This document shows, in pieces, positions 1 to 7,015 of a stretch of DNA of 64,000 nucleotides. The notes below the pieces were generated by a model. That model ran no database searches. It saw only the letters and a list, made by a program, of their open reading frames with translations, and was not told the origin of the DNA. The stretch is from JADJPL01 sp964607915 (GTDB lineage: Bacteria; Bacteroidota; Bacteroidia; Chitinophagales; Saprospiraceae). Position 1 is the stretch's first letter, and every line of letters begins with the position of its first letter. The stretch is taken from contig CAZSMU010000001.1 of assembly GCA_964607915.1 (NCBI GenBank), positions 24,297 through 88,296 on the forward strand, read 5' to 3'. The position numbers were made by a program, and so were the translations under genes.

Positions 1-1
1 G

Positions 2-1897
2 GCGAATCTGTTCGAAACGCCTTCCACGATTGAGATCCTGCGTGCGGATGCCCTGCGCCTGCGCCAGGCGCGCACCGTGCCCGAGGCCCTGGTCGCCACC
101 TCTGGGGTGTTCAACCAGTCCACCAGCCGATCCGGGTCGCCTTTTCTGCGCGGGCTCACCGGCAACCAGACCCTACTGCTCGTAGATGGCATCCGGCTCA
201 ACAACGCCACGTTCCGTTACGGCCCCAACCAATATCTCAATACCCTGGATCCGTTCTCCCTCAACCGGATTGAAGTACTGAAAGGCGGCGGGTCGGTTGC
301 GTATGGCTCCGACGCTCTTGGGGGGACGATTCAGGTTTTTTCTGTTGACCCTCGGTTCAGTGACGGCCCATCCCGATGGGGAGGGCGGGCGCTCGGGCAG
401 TTCCAAACCCGCGATATGGAACAAAGCGGGCGCTTAGACCTGGCGTATAGCAGTAGCCGTGCCGCGTTCACAGGCGGATTTACCCTGCGGGATTTCGGAG
501 ATGTGTATGGAGGGAAAAATACCGGCCGCCAAACCCCCTCCGGCTATGGCGAACGCGCCTGGAACGGTAAAGCCCGCTTTCGGCTGGCCAAAAATCATTT
601 CCTCACGCTTGCCCAGCAGTCGTTCGCTCAGCAAGACCAGCCTGTATATCATAAAATCCAGTTGGAAAATTTCCTGCGCAACCACTTTGCCGAGCAGAAA
701 CGCGCCCTCAGCTATGCCCGATGGCAGCACCAGCCGGAGGGCAGCCGGCATCGCTTCACGGCTACAGCCTCTCTGCAAAACACCCTCGAAGGCCGGGAAA
801 GCCAAAAGAAAGGCAGTGTCGTTCAGACAATCGAGGAAGACCGGGTGCGCTCCCTGGGGCTGGGCTTTCAATTTGAAAGCGCCCCCGGTGAGTACCTCAG
901 CCTCAGCAGCGGCGTGGAGGTATATCGCGATCTCGTGCACAGCACACGTAGGGACCAGAATACGACTACGGGGATACACGCCGAGAAAAGAGGGCTATAT
1001 CCCGATGGCGCGACCCACCTCAGTGCTGCGGCATACGCGCTCGCTACCTGGGACAAGGGCCGCTGGCAGCTTGCCCCAGGGCTGCGCTACAACTACTTTT
1101 CGATCAAGGTAGCTGATGCAGATATTGGGGAGAGCCATCTGCAACCTTCAGCGTTGGTGGGCAGTATGGCAGCTCTGTATCGATTTTCGCCTTCCGTAAA
1201 TGGGTTTGCCCATGTATCCACCGCCTTCCGCGCTCCGAATATTGACGACCTGGGTACACTGGGGATTGTAGATTTCCGCTATGAAGTCCCAACCCAGACC
1301 CTGAAGCCTGAGTCGGCGCTGAATATGGAGCTCGGTCTCCGTGCCCGCTCCGAATGGATGCAAGCTGAGCTCTCTGTGTACCACAACCGCCTGAATGACC
1401 TTATCGTACGTATCCGGGAAGGAAGCGACTCCATCGCCGGCTATCCGGTATATCGAAAGGAAAATGTGCAAAAAGGATATATTCAGGGGGTAGAAGGCGA
1501 TTTTCGAGCTGCGCTGGGGCCTGCTTTTGCGTTTGAAGCTGCCCTTTCCTGGCAATACGGGCAGAATGTTACCCGCAATGAGCCCATGCGCCGCATCCCG
1601 CCGCTGTTTGGCCGGGTAGGGCTACAGTATGCCCGCTCCCGGTTCCGGTGTACGCTGGAGAGTTTGTTTGCCGGTCGGCAGGACCGCCTGGCCGCCGGTG
1701 ATATCAGCGATAACCGCATTCCTGCTGGCGGGACTCCAGGCTGGGCCGTGGTCAATATCTATGGGGAATGTACCTGGAAAAAATTGATCCTCCGCGCAGG
1801 GCTGTGGAACTTGTCGGACGAGGATTACCGCTACCACGGCTCCGGCATCAATTCCCCTGGCCGGAGTGCTGTGTTTGGGGTAGAATACGTTTTTTAG
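2..1897 (+). CDS. TonB-dependent outer-membrane receptor, 5' end outside window
   Basis: C-terminal part of a TonB-dependent receptor. The frame is open from base 2, so the gene begins upstream; a GTG at 77 is an internal codon, not a start. The first ~100 visible residues are a plug domain (FLRGLTGNQTLLLVDGIRL, then RIEVLKGGGSVAYGSDALGG), followed by a long beta-strand-rich barrel ending in VEYVF, with the terminal aromatic residue typical of outer-membrane barrels. No SusD partner is adjacent. The ligand cannot be told; the plug resembles siderophore/vitamin-type receptors more than SusC. The stop codon lies inside a 20-bp sequence that recurs beyond the higBA cassette. Confidence 0.9.
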   Translation, partial: ANLFETPSTIEILRADALRLRQARTVPEALVATSGVFNQSTSRSGSPFLRGLTGNQTLLLVDGIRLNNATFRYGPNQYLNTLDPFSLNRIEVLKGGGSVAYGSDALGGTIQVFSVDPRFSDGPSRWGGRALGQFQTRDMEQSGRLDLAYSSSRAAFTGGFTLRDFGDVYGGKNTGRQTPSGYGERAWNGKARFRLAKNHFLTLAQQSFAQQDQPVYHKIQLENFLRNHFAEQKRALSYARWQHQPEGSRHRFTATASLQNTLEGRESQKKGSVVQTIEEDRVRSLGLGFQFESAPGEYLSLSSGVEVYRDLVHSTRRDQNTTTGIHAEKRGLYPDGATHLSAAAYALATWDKGRWQLAPGLRYNYFSIKVADADIGESHLQPSALVGSMAALYRFSPSVNGFAHVSTAFRAPNIDDLGTLGIVDFRYEVPTQTLKPESALNMELGLRARSEWMQAELSVYHNRLNDLIVRIREGSDSIAGYPVYRKENVQKGYIQGVEGDFRAALGPAFAFEAALSWQYGQNVTRNEPMRRIPPLFGRVGLQYARSRFRCTLESLFAGRQDRLAAGDISDNRIPAGGTPGWAVVNIYGECTWKKLILRAGLWNLSDEDYRYHGSGINSPGRSAVFGVEYVF

Positions 1898-1906
1898 CGC
1901 AGGCTT
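1887..1906. repeat. Left 20-bp direct repeat flanking higBA
   Basis: ACGTTTTTTAGCGCAGGCTT occurs here and again, identically, at 2680-2699. This copy contains the TonB-receptor stop codon, and its last base is shared with the higA stop codon. The two copies bracket the whole higBA cassette and two intergenic repeat copies. Confidence 0.9.
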
Positions 1907-2196
1907 TACCTATTTATCTCCGGGATGTTGGGCAACTCATCGGCTAGGGCATTTACGGATTCCTCTAGGTCAAAGTCATCTTGAAGCCCCAGCCAAAATT
2001 TTGGCGAGGTACCAAAATATTTGCTCAGTCTCAGCGCTGTATCTGCAGTGATCCTCCTTTTCTGTTTTATGATTTCACTGACCCTCGTTTGGGGGATTCT
2101 GAGGTCTTTCGCCAGTTTGTGTTGGCTGATTCCCATTGGAATCAGGAACTCTTCCAGCAACACTTCCCCCGGGTGTACGTTGGACAATTTTTCCAT
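1906..2196 (-). CDS. higA: HigA-family antitoxin (XRE helix-turn-helix)
   Basis: Antitoxin of a type II toxin-antitoxin pair, expected to bind and neutralise HigB and to repress the operon. At 96 residues it has the family length. NVHPGEVLLEEFLIPMGISQ is the classic HigA N-terminus, and residues ~22-48 (ISQHKLAKDLRIPQTRVSEI) form the XRE helix-turn-helix. Gene order is toxin then antitoxin, as in higBA loci. Its start lies within the 3' end of the extended higB frame (55-bp overlap). The cassette sits between two converging chromosomal genes and is bounded by 20-bp direct repeats, which suggests acquisition by insertion. Confidence 0.93.
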   Translation of the reverse strand: MEKLSNVHPGEVLLEEFLIPMGISQHKLAKDLRIPQTRVSEIIKQKRRITADTALRLSKYFGTSPKFWLGLQDDFDLEESVNALADELPNIPEINR

Positions 2197-2555
2197 CTTT
2201 CTGTTCTTTTCAAGAGATCATTTTGGGGCCAAAGAGTCTTCTTGACTCCGAGGGGATTCCACCTCGCAACAAGCCTAATGGTAGTTGTTATTTGAACCCT
2301 GTATGCGTCATTTTCGGACCAAATAAAAACAATTCTCCACTGGTTATTGATTCGGATACTCCAGTAATTTTCCAGGTCTCCTTTCAATTTCTCCAATCTG
2401 TTGCCCGGCGGTACTCTGAGATCGCTGATGTCTTTAGCGCTATTGATCATTCTGAGTTTTCTTCTGGCAGTAGGCTGGATATCCTTTGGTAATTTCTTGG
2501 TATAGGCTCCTTCCCAAATATCTTTTGTCTCTTTACTACCGAAACTCTTTATCAT
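2142..2555 (-). CDS. higB: HigB-family toxin with repeat-derived C-terminal extension
   Basis: RelE/ParE-superfamily mRNA interferase toxin. Residues 1-93 look like complete HigB: MIKSFGSKETKDIWEG, ARRKLRMINSA, LRVPPGNRLEKLKGD, and the RINNQWRIVFIW core strand. Family members are normally ~92 residues and end shortly after this point. Here the frame runs on for 44 residues, and the change occurs exactly where a copy of the TTGTTGCGAG intergenic repeat begins (2276 reading leftward). The tail therefore appears to be translated repeat DNA that reads into higA. Whether the toxin remains active is unknown; conserved core residues look intact. Confidence 0.88.
   Translation of the reverse strand: MIKSFGSKETKDIWEGAYTKKLPKDIQPTARRKLRMINSAKDISDLRVPPGNRLEKLKGDLENYWSIRINNQWRIVFIWSENDAYRVQITTTIRLVARWNPLGVKKTLWPQNDLLKRTERWKNCPTYTRGKCCWKSS
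2225..2276 (-). repeat. TTGTTGCGAG-family repeat fused to higB 3' end
   Basis: On the minus strand it begins AGGCTTGTTGCGAGG and continues through GGAGTCAAGAAGACTCTTT, matching other copies of the family. It fills the space between the expected higB stop and the higA start. The far inverted end is degraded, so the left boundary is approximate. Confidence 0.7.
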
Positions 2556-2567
2556 ACCAACGCTTCA

Positions 2568-2578
2568 CGTTATTAACG
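2568..2578. promoter_or_regulatory. Candidate higBA operator (short palindrome)
   Basis: CGTTATTAACG, two 5-bp arms around one base, lies 13 bp upstream of the higB ATG. Position fits an autoregulatory HigA operator. Short palindromes arise by chance, so this is tentative. Confidence 0.3.
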
Positions 2579-2612
2579 AAAAGCATGGATGATTAGTTCG
2601 TTTTTTCAATAT

Positions 2613-2677
2613 ACTTGTTGCGAGGGGGCAGAAAATGATCCTTTGGAGCTCTGGATGATTCCATCTCGCAACGAGTC
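2613..2677. repeat. TTGTTGCGAG-family repeat, short form
   Basis: A 65-bp element with inverted ends ACTTGTTGCGAG and CTCGCAACGAGT (one mismatch). It lies upstream of higB and directly abuts the right 20-bp direct repeat of the cassette. Confidence 0.8.
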
Positions 2678-2679
2678 CA

Positions 2680-2699
2680 ACGTTTTTTAGCGCAGGCTT
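2680..2699. repeat. Right 20-bp direct repeat flanking higBA
   Basis: Identical to 1887-1906. This copy carries the stop codon of the converging SDR gene. Removing one repeat plus the 773 bp between would join two tightly convergent genes, which is a plausible ancestral arrangement. Confidence 0.9.
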
Positions 2700-3385
2700 G
2701 ACAAGCCACCATCTACGCCGATAACCTGGCCTGTGATCCAACCGGATAAGTCTGAGAGCAGGAACTGTGTGAGGGCAGCCATATCGTCCGGCATACCGAT
2801 TCGGTTGAGGGGGTGGCGTTTGGCGGAGGCTTCGATTTTTTCGGGGGTATTCAGGAGGCCCTGTGCCAATGGAGTCTGGGTGAGGGAGGGAGCTATCGCA
2901 TTGACCCGGATTTGCTGTGCAGCCAATTCGGCGGCCAGGGAGCGGGTTAGGCCCTCGACGCCGCCTTTAGCTGCCGCGATGGAACTGTGAAAAGCCATCC
3001 CTGTTTTCACAGCTACTGTACTGAAGAGTACTACGCTTGCACCATTGGCACGCTTGAGGCGCGGGAGTACTACCTGGACCAAGCGCACCGCCCCGAGGAC
3101 GTTTTGCTTGAAGTCGGCGAGGAAATCGTCTTCACTGAGGCGGTTCACTGTTTTCAGAGTGATGCTGCCCGGGCAATATACCAGCCCATGAAGGGTGTCG
3201 GGCAGTGCTTGCAGGCCGTCGAGAGGGTCGTTGACCACATCCATGCTGAAATGGGTGGTATTCAGAGCCTGTAACTCGGCGCTGAGGGTGCGCGACAGGG
3301 TGTACAGGGTATGATCGGGCGCACACAGTTGCGCGAGGCGCAAACCGATGCCCTTACTGGCTCCGGCGATGAGTATATTTTTCAT
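2687..3385 (-). CDS. SDR-fold oxidoreductase-like protein lacking catalytic Tyr
   Basis: Short-chain dehydrogenase/reductase fold, 232 residues, with the cofactor-binding start ILIAGASKGIGL and the C-terminal ITGQVIGVDGG seen in classical SDRs. Ser122 (LFSTVAV) and Lys140 are present, but the Tyr four residues before the Lys is Ile136 (HSSIAAAKGG). Classical SDRs need Ser-Tyr-Lys, so it may be a non-catalytic or mechanistically altered family member. From memory, similar Tyr-less proteins occur in other Bacteroidota, which would argue against random decay. Substrate unknown. It converges on the TonB receptor across the higBA cassette. Confidence 0.85.
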   Translation of the reverse strand: MKNILIAGASKGIGLRLAQLCAPDHTLYTLSRTLSAELQALNTTHFSMDVVNDPLDGLQALPDTLHGLVYCPGSITLKTVNRLSEDDFLADFKQNVLGAVRLVQVVLPRLKRANGASVVLFSTVAVKTGMAFHSSIAAAKGGVEGLTRSLAAELAAQQIRVNAIAPSLTQTPLAQGLLNTPEKIEASAKRHPLNRIGMPDDMAALTQFLLSDLSGWITGQVIGVDGGLSSLR

Positions 3386-3410
3386 GGAGATAGAACACAG
3401 GAAGAGGTTC

Positions 3411-3442
3411 TTGGTTCAAAAGACTTTCGCATCCTCTCGCAA
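3411..3442. repeat. TTGTTGCGAG-family repeat remnant
   Basis: GGTTCAAAAGACTTTCGCAT followed by CCTCTCGCAACGG resembles one end and part of the core of the family. It is degenerate, and lies between the SDR start and the next gene's stop. Confidence 0.45.
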
Positions 3443-3447
3443 CGGTT

Positions 3448-4332
3448 TTACCACCAGGCATAGGGTGCGTCGGCTACCAAATCCGTGATGTTGCCCTGTA
3501 GCGCAATCTGGGTGCGGCCGCGCGCATTGCGCAGTTCCATGGTCCATCGCATAGGGCGCAAAACGCCTTGGAAAAACTGGTATGCTTCATATTGTATCGA
3601 GCATATCAATTGAGGTGAGTGCAGGGTGAGCGTACCTATGTTGCCCGAAGTCGGATCCATGCGAAGTTGTAAAGCAAATGGAATATCCATGCCCGGAAAG
3701 GTGGCCTGTAATCCCCCGTCTGCAAATTGTTCCCAGCAAATAGCCGGATCGGCCCAAGCCTGCGGCCGCCATACCAGGGATGCATAATACATAAAAAGGG
3801 CAGAGACTCGCGTGCCACCGCTTTGCAACGGGCTATCCGTTAGCTTGAAGCCCAGGAGGTCGTCCTCCCATTCCGCCTCTCCAGGCGCTGTGCTGAGGCA
3901 GATAGTGCGAGAGAGAAACATACCTACGGTCAGGTCAGCGTACCAGACGATTCCCCCAGTATGACCGCTTGTTATAAAGCATTTACCTTCCCAGGGCTTC
4001 CAGGCGGAACCTTTTTTACGGAGGCGGACAGCCCCTTTCTGCCGCATGCGCAGCGTACGGGCCAGCGCTGGTTCTTCCATTGCTCCACTGCGGAGGATGT
4101 AATCCCGCAGCAAATCTGGAAGTTGCTCGATATCCTCGCGAGCCAGGCCGGGGGAGGCAGGGGTCTGGTCGTGTTCGGCAAACAAAAGGGCAGCCCGCTT
4201 CTGTGCCTTGCGCCTCGCCCTCGCAGATGCGACGAAATCCCAGGCACCCAGTATTGCTGCACCAGTCAGCGTCACACCGGTCAGTATCGGTAGCACCGAC
4301 GCCCCAACCATTATTATGAGTATCGCGTACAT
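3448..4332 (-). CDS. Membrane-anchored protein, DUF6544/DUF6920-like
   Basis: Function unknown. I place the start at the ATG at 4332, preceded by AAGGAG at good spacing; the frame extends upstream to 4407 without a comparable ribosome site. The protein is 294 residues. Residues ~2-35 are hydrophobic (YAILIIMVGASVLPILTGVT), giving one or two membrane helices, followed by a basic stretch (ARARRKAQKRA). The remainder, with LPDLLRDYILRSG, RLRKKGSAWKPWEG and CWEQFADGGLQATF, resembles DUF6544-type proteins, whose members pair such a region with a beta-rich soluble domain. Family assignment is from memory and moderate. Confidence 0.6.
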   Translation of the reverse strand: MYAILIIMVGASVLPILTGVTLTGAAILGAWDFVASARARRKAQKRAALLFAEHDQTPASPGLAREDIEQLPDLLRDYILRSGAMEEPALARTLRMRQKGAVRLRKKGSAWKPWEGKCFITSGHTGGIVWYADLTVGMFLSRTICLSTAPGEAEWEDDLLGFKLTDSPLQSGGTRVSALFMYYASLVWRPQAWADPAICWEQFADGGLQATFPGMDIPFALQLRMDPTSGNIGTLTLHSPQLICSIQYEAYQFFQGVLRPMRWTMELRNARGRTQIALQGNITDLVADAPYAWW

Positions 4333-4436
4333 GTTCGCTCCTTTTTTCTGAAAAGCCGCCCAACGGCCCGCGGCCGGAATATCTTGCTTTTTTGAAATAA
4401 GCCCCAAAATACGGTTAAACTTGACGGGAAGGAATT

Positions 4437-4489
4437 GGATTTGCTGCGAAGGGGATCATCGAGAGGTCAAAGGTCCAGGGCTTTTTAAC
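4437..4489. repeat. TTGTTGCGAG-family repeat, partial
   Basis: GGATTTGCTGCGAAGGGGAT followed by CATCGAGAGGTCAAAGG matches the left half of the short form (compare 15941 and 62192). The right half is missing or replaced by the adjoining hairpin. Confidence 0.5.
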
Positions 4490-4546
4490 CCCAGCATGAA
4501 AAAGGGCCGATACAGCAGTACTGTGTCGGCCCTTTTTCATGCTGGG
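4490..4546. terminator. Long hairpin, probable ompH transcription terminator
   Basis: Inverted repeat with 26-nt arms (CCCAGCATGAAAAAGGGCCG... against ...CGGCCCTTTTTCATGCTGGG), one G-T-type mismatch and a 5-nt loop. It lies 11 bp beyond the ompH stop. The runs of A and T inside the arms allow a U-tract on either strand, so it may act bidirectionally. Confidence 0.75.
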
Positions 4547-4557
4547 CGCAGGGGCGT

Positions 4558-5067
4558 TTACAGGACGCCCAGTTTTTTCTTTACCAGAGGCATGAGGTCA
4601 TCGGCGTCCCGGGCGTGCAGGATAGCGTTGAACGAACCCGTGTCGAACACCAGGGTGAAGCCATTTTCCTTAGCCACTTCCTGGATGGTCTTTTCCAGCA
4701 TCTCTACGATGGGTTTCAGCAGCTCTTCCCGCTTGGCTTCGACCTGGCGGGCTACATCTTCCTCATAGGCTTTGATGGCATCCTGCTCTTTCTGCAGGGC
4801 AGCCTGGCGCTCCTGCTGTATCTTGGGCGACATCGTGCCCGTCTGCGATTCAGCGATGTATTTGGCTACGTTGCCTTTGAACTCTACGGCCATTAGCTCG
4901 CCTTTGGCAACCAATCCTTTTTGAAAGACCTCCAACTGCTCGTCGGCAGTCTTGGTTTGGGGCATCAGGGACAGCATGTTCCCGAAGTTCAGATGGCCGT
5001 ATTTTTGGGCGTGGGCGGCGCTCAATCCGCCGGCCAACAAGAGGGCAATCAAGAGTATTCTCTTCAT
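4558..5067 (-). CDS. OmpH/Skp-family periplasmic chaperone-like protein
   Basis: Predicted periplasmic Skp-like protein, expected to hold unfolded outer-membrane proteins. It is 169 residues. A signal peptide is clear (MKRILLIALLLAGGLSAAHA, cleavage before QKYG). The mature start KYGHLNFGNMLSLMP corresponds to the Skp N-terminal strand. Residues ~60-140 are a charged helical region (QQERQAALQKEQDAIKAYEE) forming the coiled-coil tentacle, and the C-terminal strand is GFTLVFDTGSFNAILHA. It is monocistronic, with its own candidate -7 box upstream and a strong hairpin downstream. Confidence 0.9.
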   Translation of the reverse strand: MKRILLIALLLAGGLSAAHAQKYGHLNFGNMLSLMPQTKTADEQLEVFQKGLVAKGELMAVEFKGNVAKYIAESQTGTMSPKIQQERQAALQKEQDAIKAYEEDVARQVEAKREELLKPIVEMLEKTIQEVAKENGFTLVFDTGSFNAILHARDADDLMPLVKKKLGVL

Positions 5068-5088
5068 AACGCGTCATTAATGTTTGCG

Positions 5089-5096
5089 CAAAGTTA
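5089..5096 (-). promoter_or_regulatory. Candidate Bacteroidota -7 box for ompH
   Basis: On the minus strand TAACTTTG matches TAnnTTTG, 21 bp before the ompH ATG. A correctly spaced -33 TTTG is not obvious; the nearest TTTG is only 11 bp upstream. Confidence 0.45.
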
Positions 5097-5150
5097 GCGT
5101 TATCGGGCAAACTCCGCAGTATTTTTTTGCACCGACCCCATTTTTTCAAA

Positions 5151-5275
5151 AGACTTGTTTCGAGAGGTGAGCAGATTGGGGTAAAAGTCCTTTTTGACCT
5201 CCACAATAATTTTAAAAACAATTTGTGTTTTTTATTTTGTTTTAAAACAAAAAAGGCATTTTTTTGCAACAAGTT
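5151..5275. repeat. TTGTTGCGAG-family repeat with AT-rich interior
   Basis: Left end AGACTTGTTTCGAGAGG, core GTAAAAGTCCTTTTTGACC, and right end TTGCAACAAGTT at 5264-5275. The interior is replaced by an AT-rich stretch containing the palindrome at 5235-5252. Boundaries are approximate. Confidence 0.6.
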
Positions 5276-5293
5276 CACGGTTTTAAAACAAAA
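5235..5293. promoter_or_regulatory. Perfect AT palindrome and its repeated half
   Basis: TTTTGTTTTAAAACAAAA (5235-5252) is a perfect 18-bp palindrome. Its part GTTTTAAAACAAAA recurs at 5280-5293, ending 9 bp before the glucosaminidase ATG. Two sites 41 bp apart, about four helical turns, would suit a dimeric regulator, but AT-rich promoter DNA produces such patterns by chance. Confidence 0.35.
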
Positions 5294-5302
5294 TGATTTA
5301 CC

Positions 5303-6103
5303 ATGCCTGTTTCGTCGCACAAATCGCCCACTCCGGTGCAGTATATACTACACCATGTTTTTCCTGTGCTTCGCGAGCGCTTCCGGCGCTATTGGTTCCA
5401 GTGCGCTTTTGCAGGAATCCTCTCCTTCGCGTTTTTTCAAAAGCAGTTCAGCGTGCAAGTTGCCTGGGACGAGGCATCGCCTGTCGCGACCAGAGAGGAA
5501 CCTACCTCTGTACTCCGTTCAACTGGACAGGAGAGCCCTCCCATGAACGTATCCCTGTTGCAGCCGCGTCGGGTAGAGAAAACCAGAAGCCCGGCGCCCG
5601 TTGAAGAAGACAAAGAAGCAGAAGTACCGGAGATCGTTGCACCTGCTTCAGAAGCAGAAAAGACAAAGCTGCAGGAAGCGTATATCAAGCGCTATGCAGC
5701 CGTCGCCCAGGAGGAGATGAGCCGCTACGGGATTCCGGCGAGTATCACGCTTGCCCAGGGGCTGCTGGAGTCCAATGCCGGGCTGAGCCCGCTGGCTAGC
5801 TCGGCAAACAACCACTTTGGCATCAAATGCTTTTCCCGACACTGCTTCAAAGGCCATTGCCGCAATTACTCCGATGATTCGCATAAAGATTTTTTCCGGG
5901 TCTATGCGAATGCCTGGGAAAGCTTCCGAGCCCATAGTCTCTTTCTACAGAAACCGCGCTATCAGGCTTTGTTTCGCCTACGGAAGCGCGACTACCGGGG
6001 TTGGGCGCACGGGCTCACCAAAGCAGGCTACGCAACAGACCCCGGCTATGGCGACAAGCTGATTCGCATGATTGAGCGCTTCGAGTTGCATCGCTACGAT
6101 TAG
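5303..6103 (+). CDS. Glucosaminidase-domain protein (peptidoglycan hydrolase)
   Basis: Predicted N-acetylglucosaminidase acting on peptidoglycan. The 266-residue protein has a short basic N-terminus, a single hydrophobic segment at ~33-46 (WFQCAFAGILSFAFF) suggesting an inner-membrane anchor, and a Pro/Glu-rich spacer to ~115. The glucosaminidase (LYZ2-like) domain covers ~125-265: IPASITLAQGLLESNAG carries the catalytic Glu, then ANNHFGIKC, FRVYANAWESFRAHS and the terminal GWAHGLTKAGYATDPGYG. There is no LysM domain, unlike many homologues in this phylum. It stands alone between minus-strand genes. Confidence 0.9.
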   Translation: MPVSSHKSPTPVQYILHHVFPVLRERFRRYWFQCAFAGILSFAFFQKQFSVQVAWDEASPVATREEPTSVLRSTGQESPPMNVSLLQPRRVEKTRSPAPVEEDKEAEVPEIVAPASEAEKTKLQEAYIKRYAAVAQEEMSRYGIPASITLAQGLLESNAGLSPLASSANNHFGIKCFSRHCFKGHCRNYSDDSHKDFFRVYANAWESFRAHSLFLQKPRYQALFRLRKRDYRGWAHGLTKAGYATDPGYGDKLIRMIERFELHRYD

Positions 6104-6173
6104 TGCCGGCGACAAGGGCGGAATCGCCGGGGTCGAGTAGACGTCTCGGGATTACCCTACTGACCCAACGTAC

Positions 6174-7004
6174 CTAAAAGCGCTTCTCGATGGCTTGCAA
6201 CACTTCCCAACTGCTGCCGCTGCGGTGCGCCACGGCGATGATGCGGCAGTTGGATGCGTTCCAGTTGCCCGGGAGGAGGAAGGTGTAGCTGCGCCGGACA
6301 GGCGAACGTACCCCCAGGTCTTCCCCGACAGGCGAACCGTCGTAAGGCGTGAGGGCCCGGCGCAGCACATGCTGATGGAGATACTCCGGGTTTTTTCCAT
6401 CGGGGCCGAGTTGTACATCGGCGATATTGCTCTCGGTGATGAATACAGAAAGGCGTAGTCCTTCGGTATTGAGCCCCTGTATGAGCCGGACGATGTCAAT
6501 ATCGGCGCGGAGTTCGCGGCGGGAGCTGTCGTAGCTGACCGCCATCCGCAGATCCAGTTGTGGGGTTTTCCCGAGTTCCTCGGCGATGAAGCCGGCCCAT
6601 TGGGCGCGGCTGAGCTGAAGGTCAGCCTCTCCTTCAAACTTGCGGCGGTTGATGACTGCCGAAGGATAGCCCAGGGGCTGCCCTAACAAATTCAGGAGGT
6701 TGTTGCCCTCGGGGGTGCGGAAATCATAGCGGTTTTCCGCATAGGGGTTTGAAAAAAAACCGGCGTGTATCGAGGTCACAACGAGGCGCCCGGGGTAGCG
6801 CGCTTCCAATTGTGCGATTTCCGAACTACCCGCCGGGCAGTTGACGCAACGCACCCCTGAAAACTCTTCGACAAATACCCGCTGCACAATTGGTGCCGAA
6901 GGTGTACCGCTATCCTCGAGCGGGGTGATGGTGGGGCCTATTTCAGTACAGGCGACCCCGAGGGCCAGGAGGAGGAATGCAGGAAATGGCTTCATAGCGT
7001 GCAT
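6174..7004 (-). CDS. Omp28-related lipoprotein with thioredoxin-like CxxC
   Basis: Omp28-family outer-membrane-associated protein, 277 residues, function uncertain. I use the ATG at 7004 (MHAMKPFPAFLLLALGVAC), which gives a lipoprotein-type signal peptide ending in Cys; the longer frame to 7088 overlaps the upstream gene and adds no signal. Residues ~45-80 (FVEEFSGVRCVNCPAGSSEI) carry a thioredoxin-like CVNC motif, typical of Omp28-related proteins. It lies 11 bp downstream of the DUF6029 gene, so it is probably cotranscribed, and a TlpA-type thioredoxin is divergent from the pair, suggesting a shared redox or envelope role. Confidence 0.82.
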   Translation of the reverse strand: MHAMKPFPAFLLLALGVACTEIGPTITPLEDSGTPSAPIVQRVFVEEFSGVRCVNCPAGSSEIAQLEARYPGRLVVTSIHAGFFSNPYAENRYDFRTPEGNNLLNLLGQPLGYPSAVINRRKFEGEADLQLSRAQWAGFIAEELGKTPQLDLRMAVSYDSSRRELRADIDIVRLIQGLNTEGLRLSVFITESNIADVQLGPDGKNPEYLHQHVLRRALTPYDGSPVGEDLGVRSPVRRSYTFLLPGNWNASNCRIIAVAHRSGSSWEVLQAIEKRF

Positions 7005-7015
7005 AGATCTATCTT

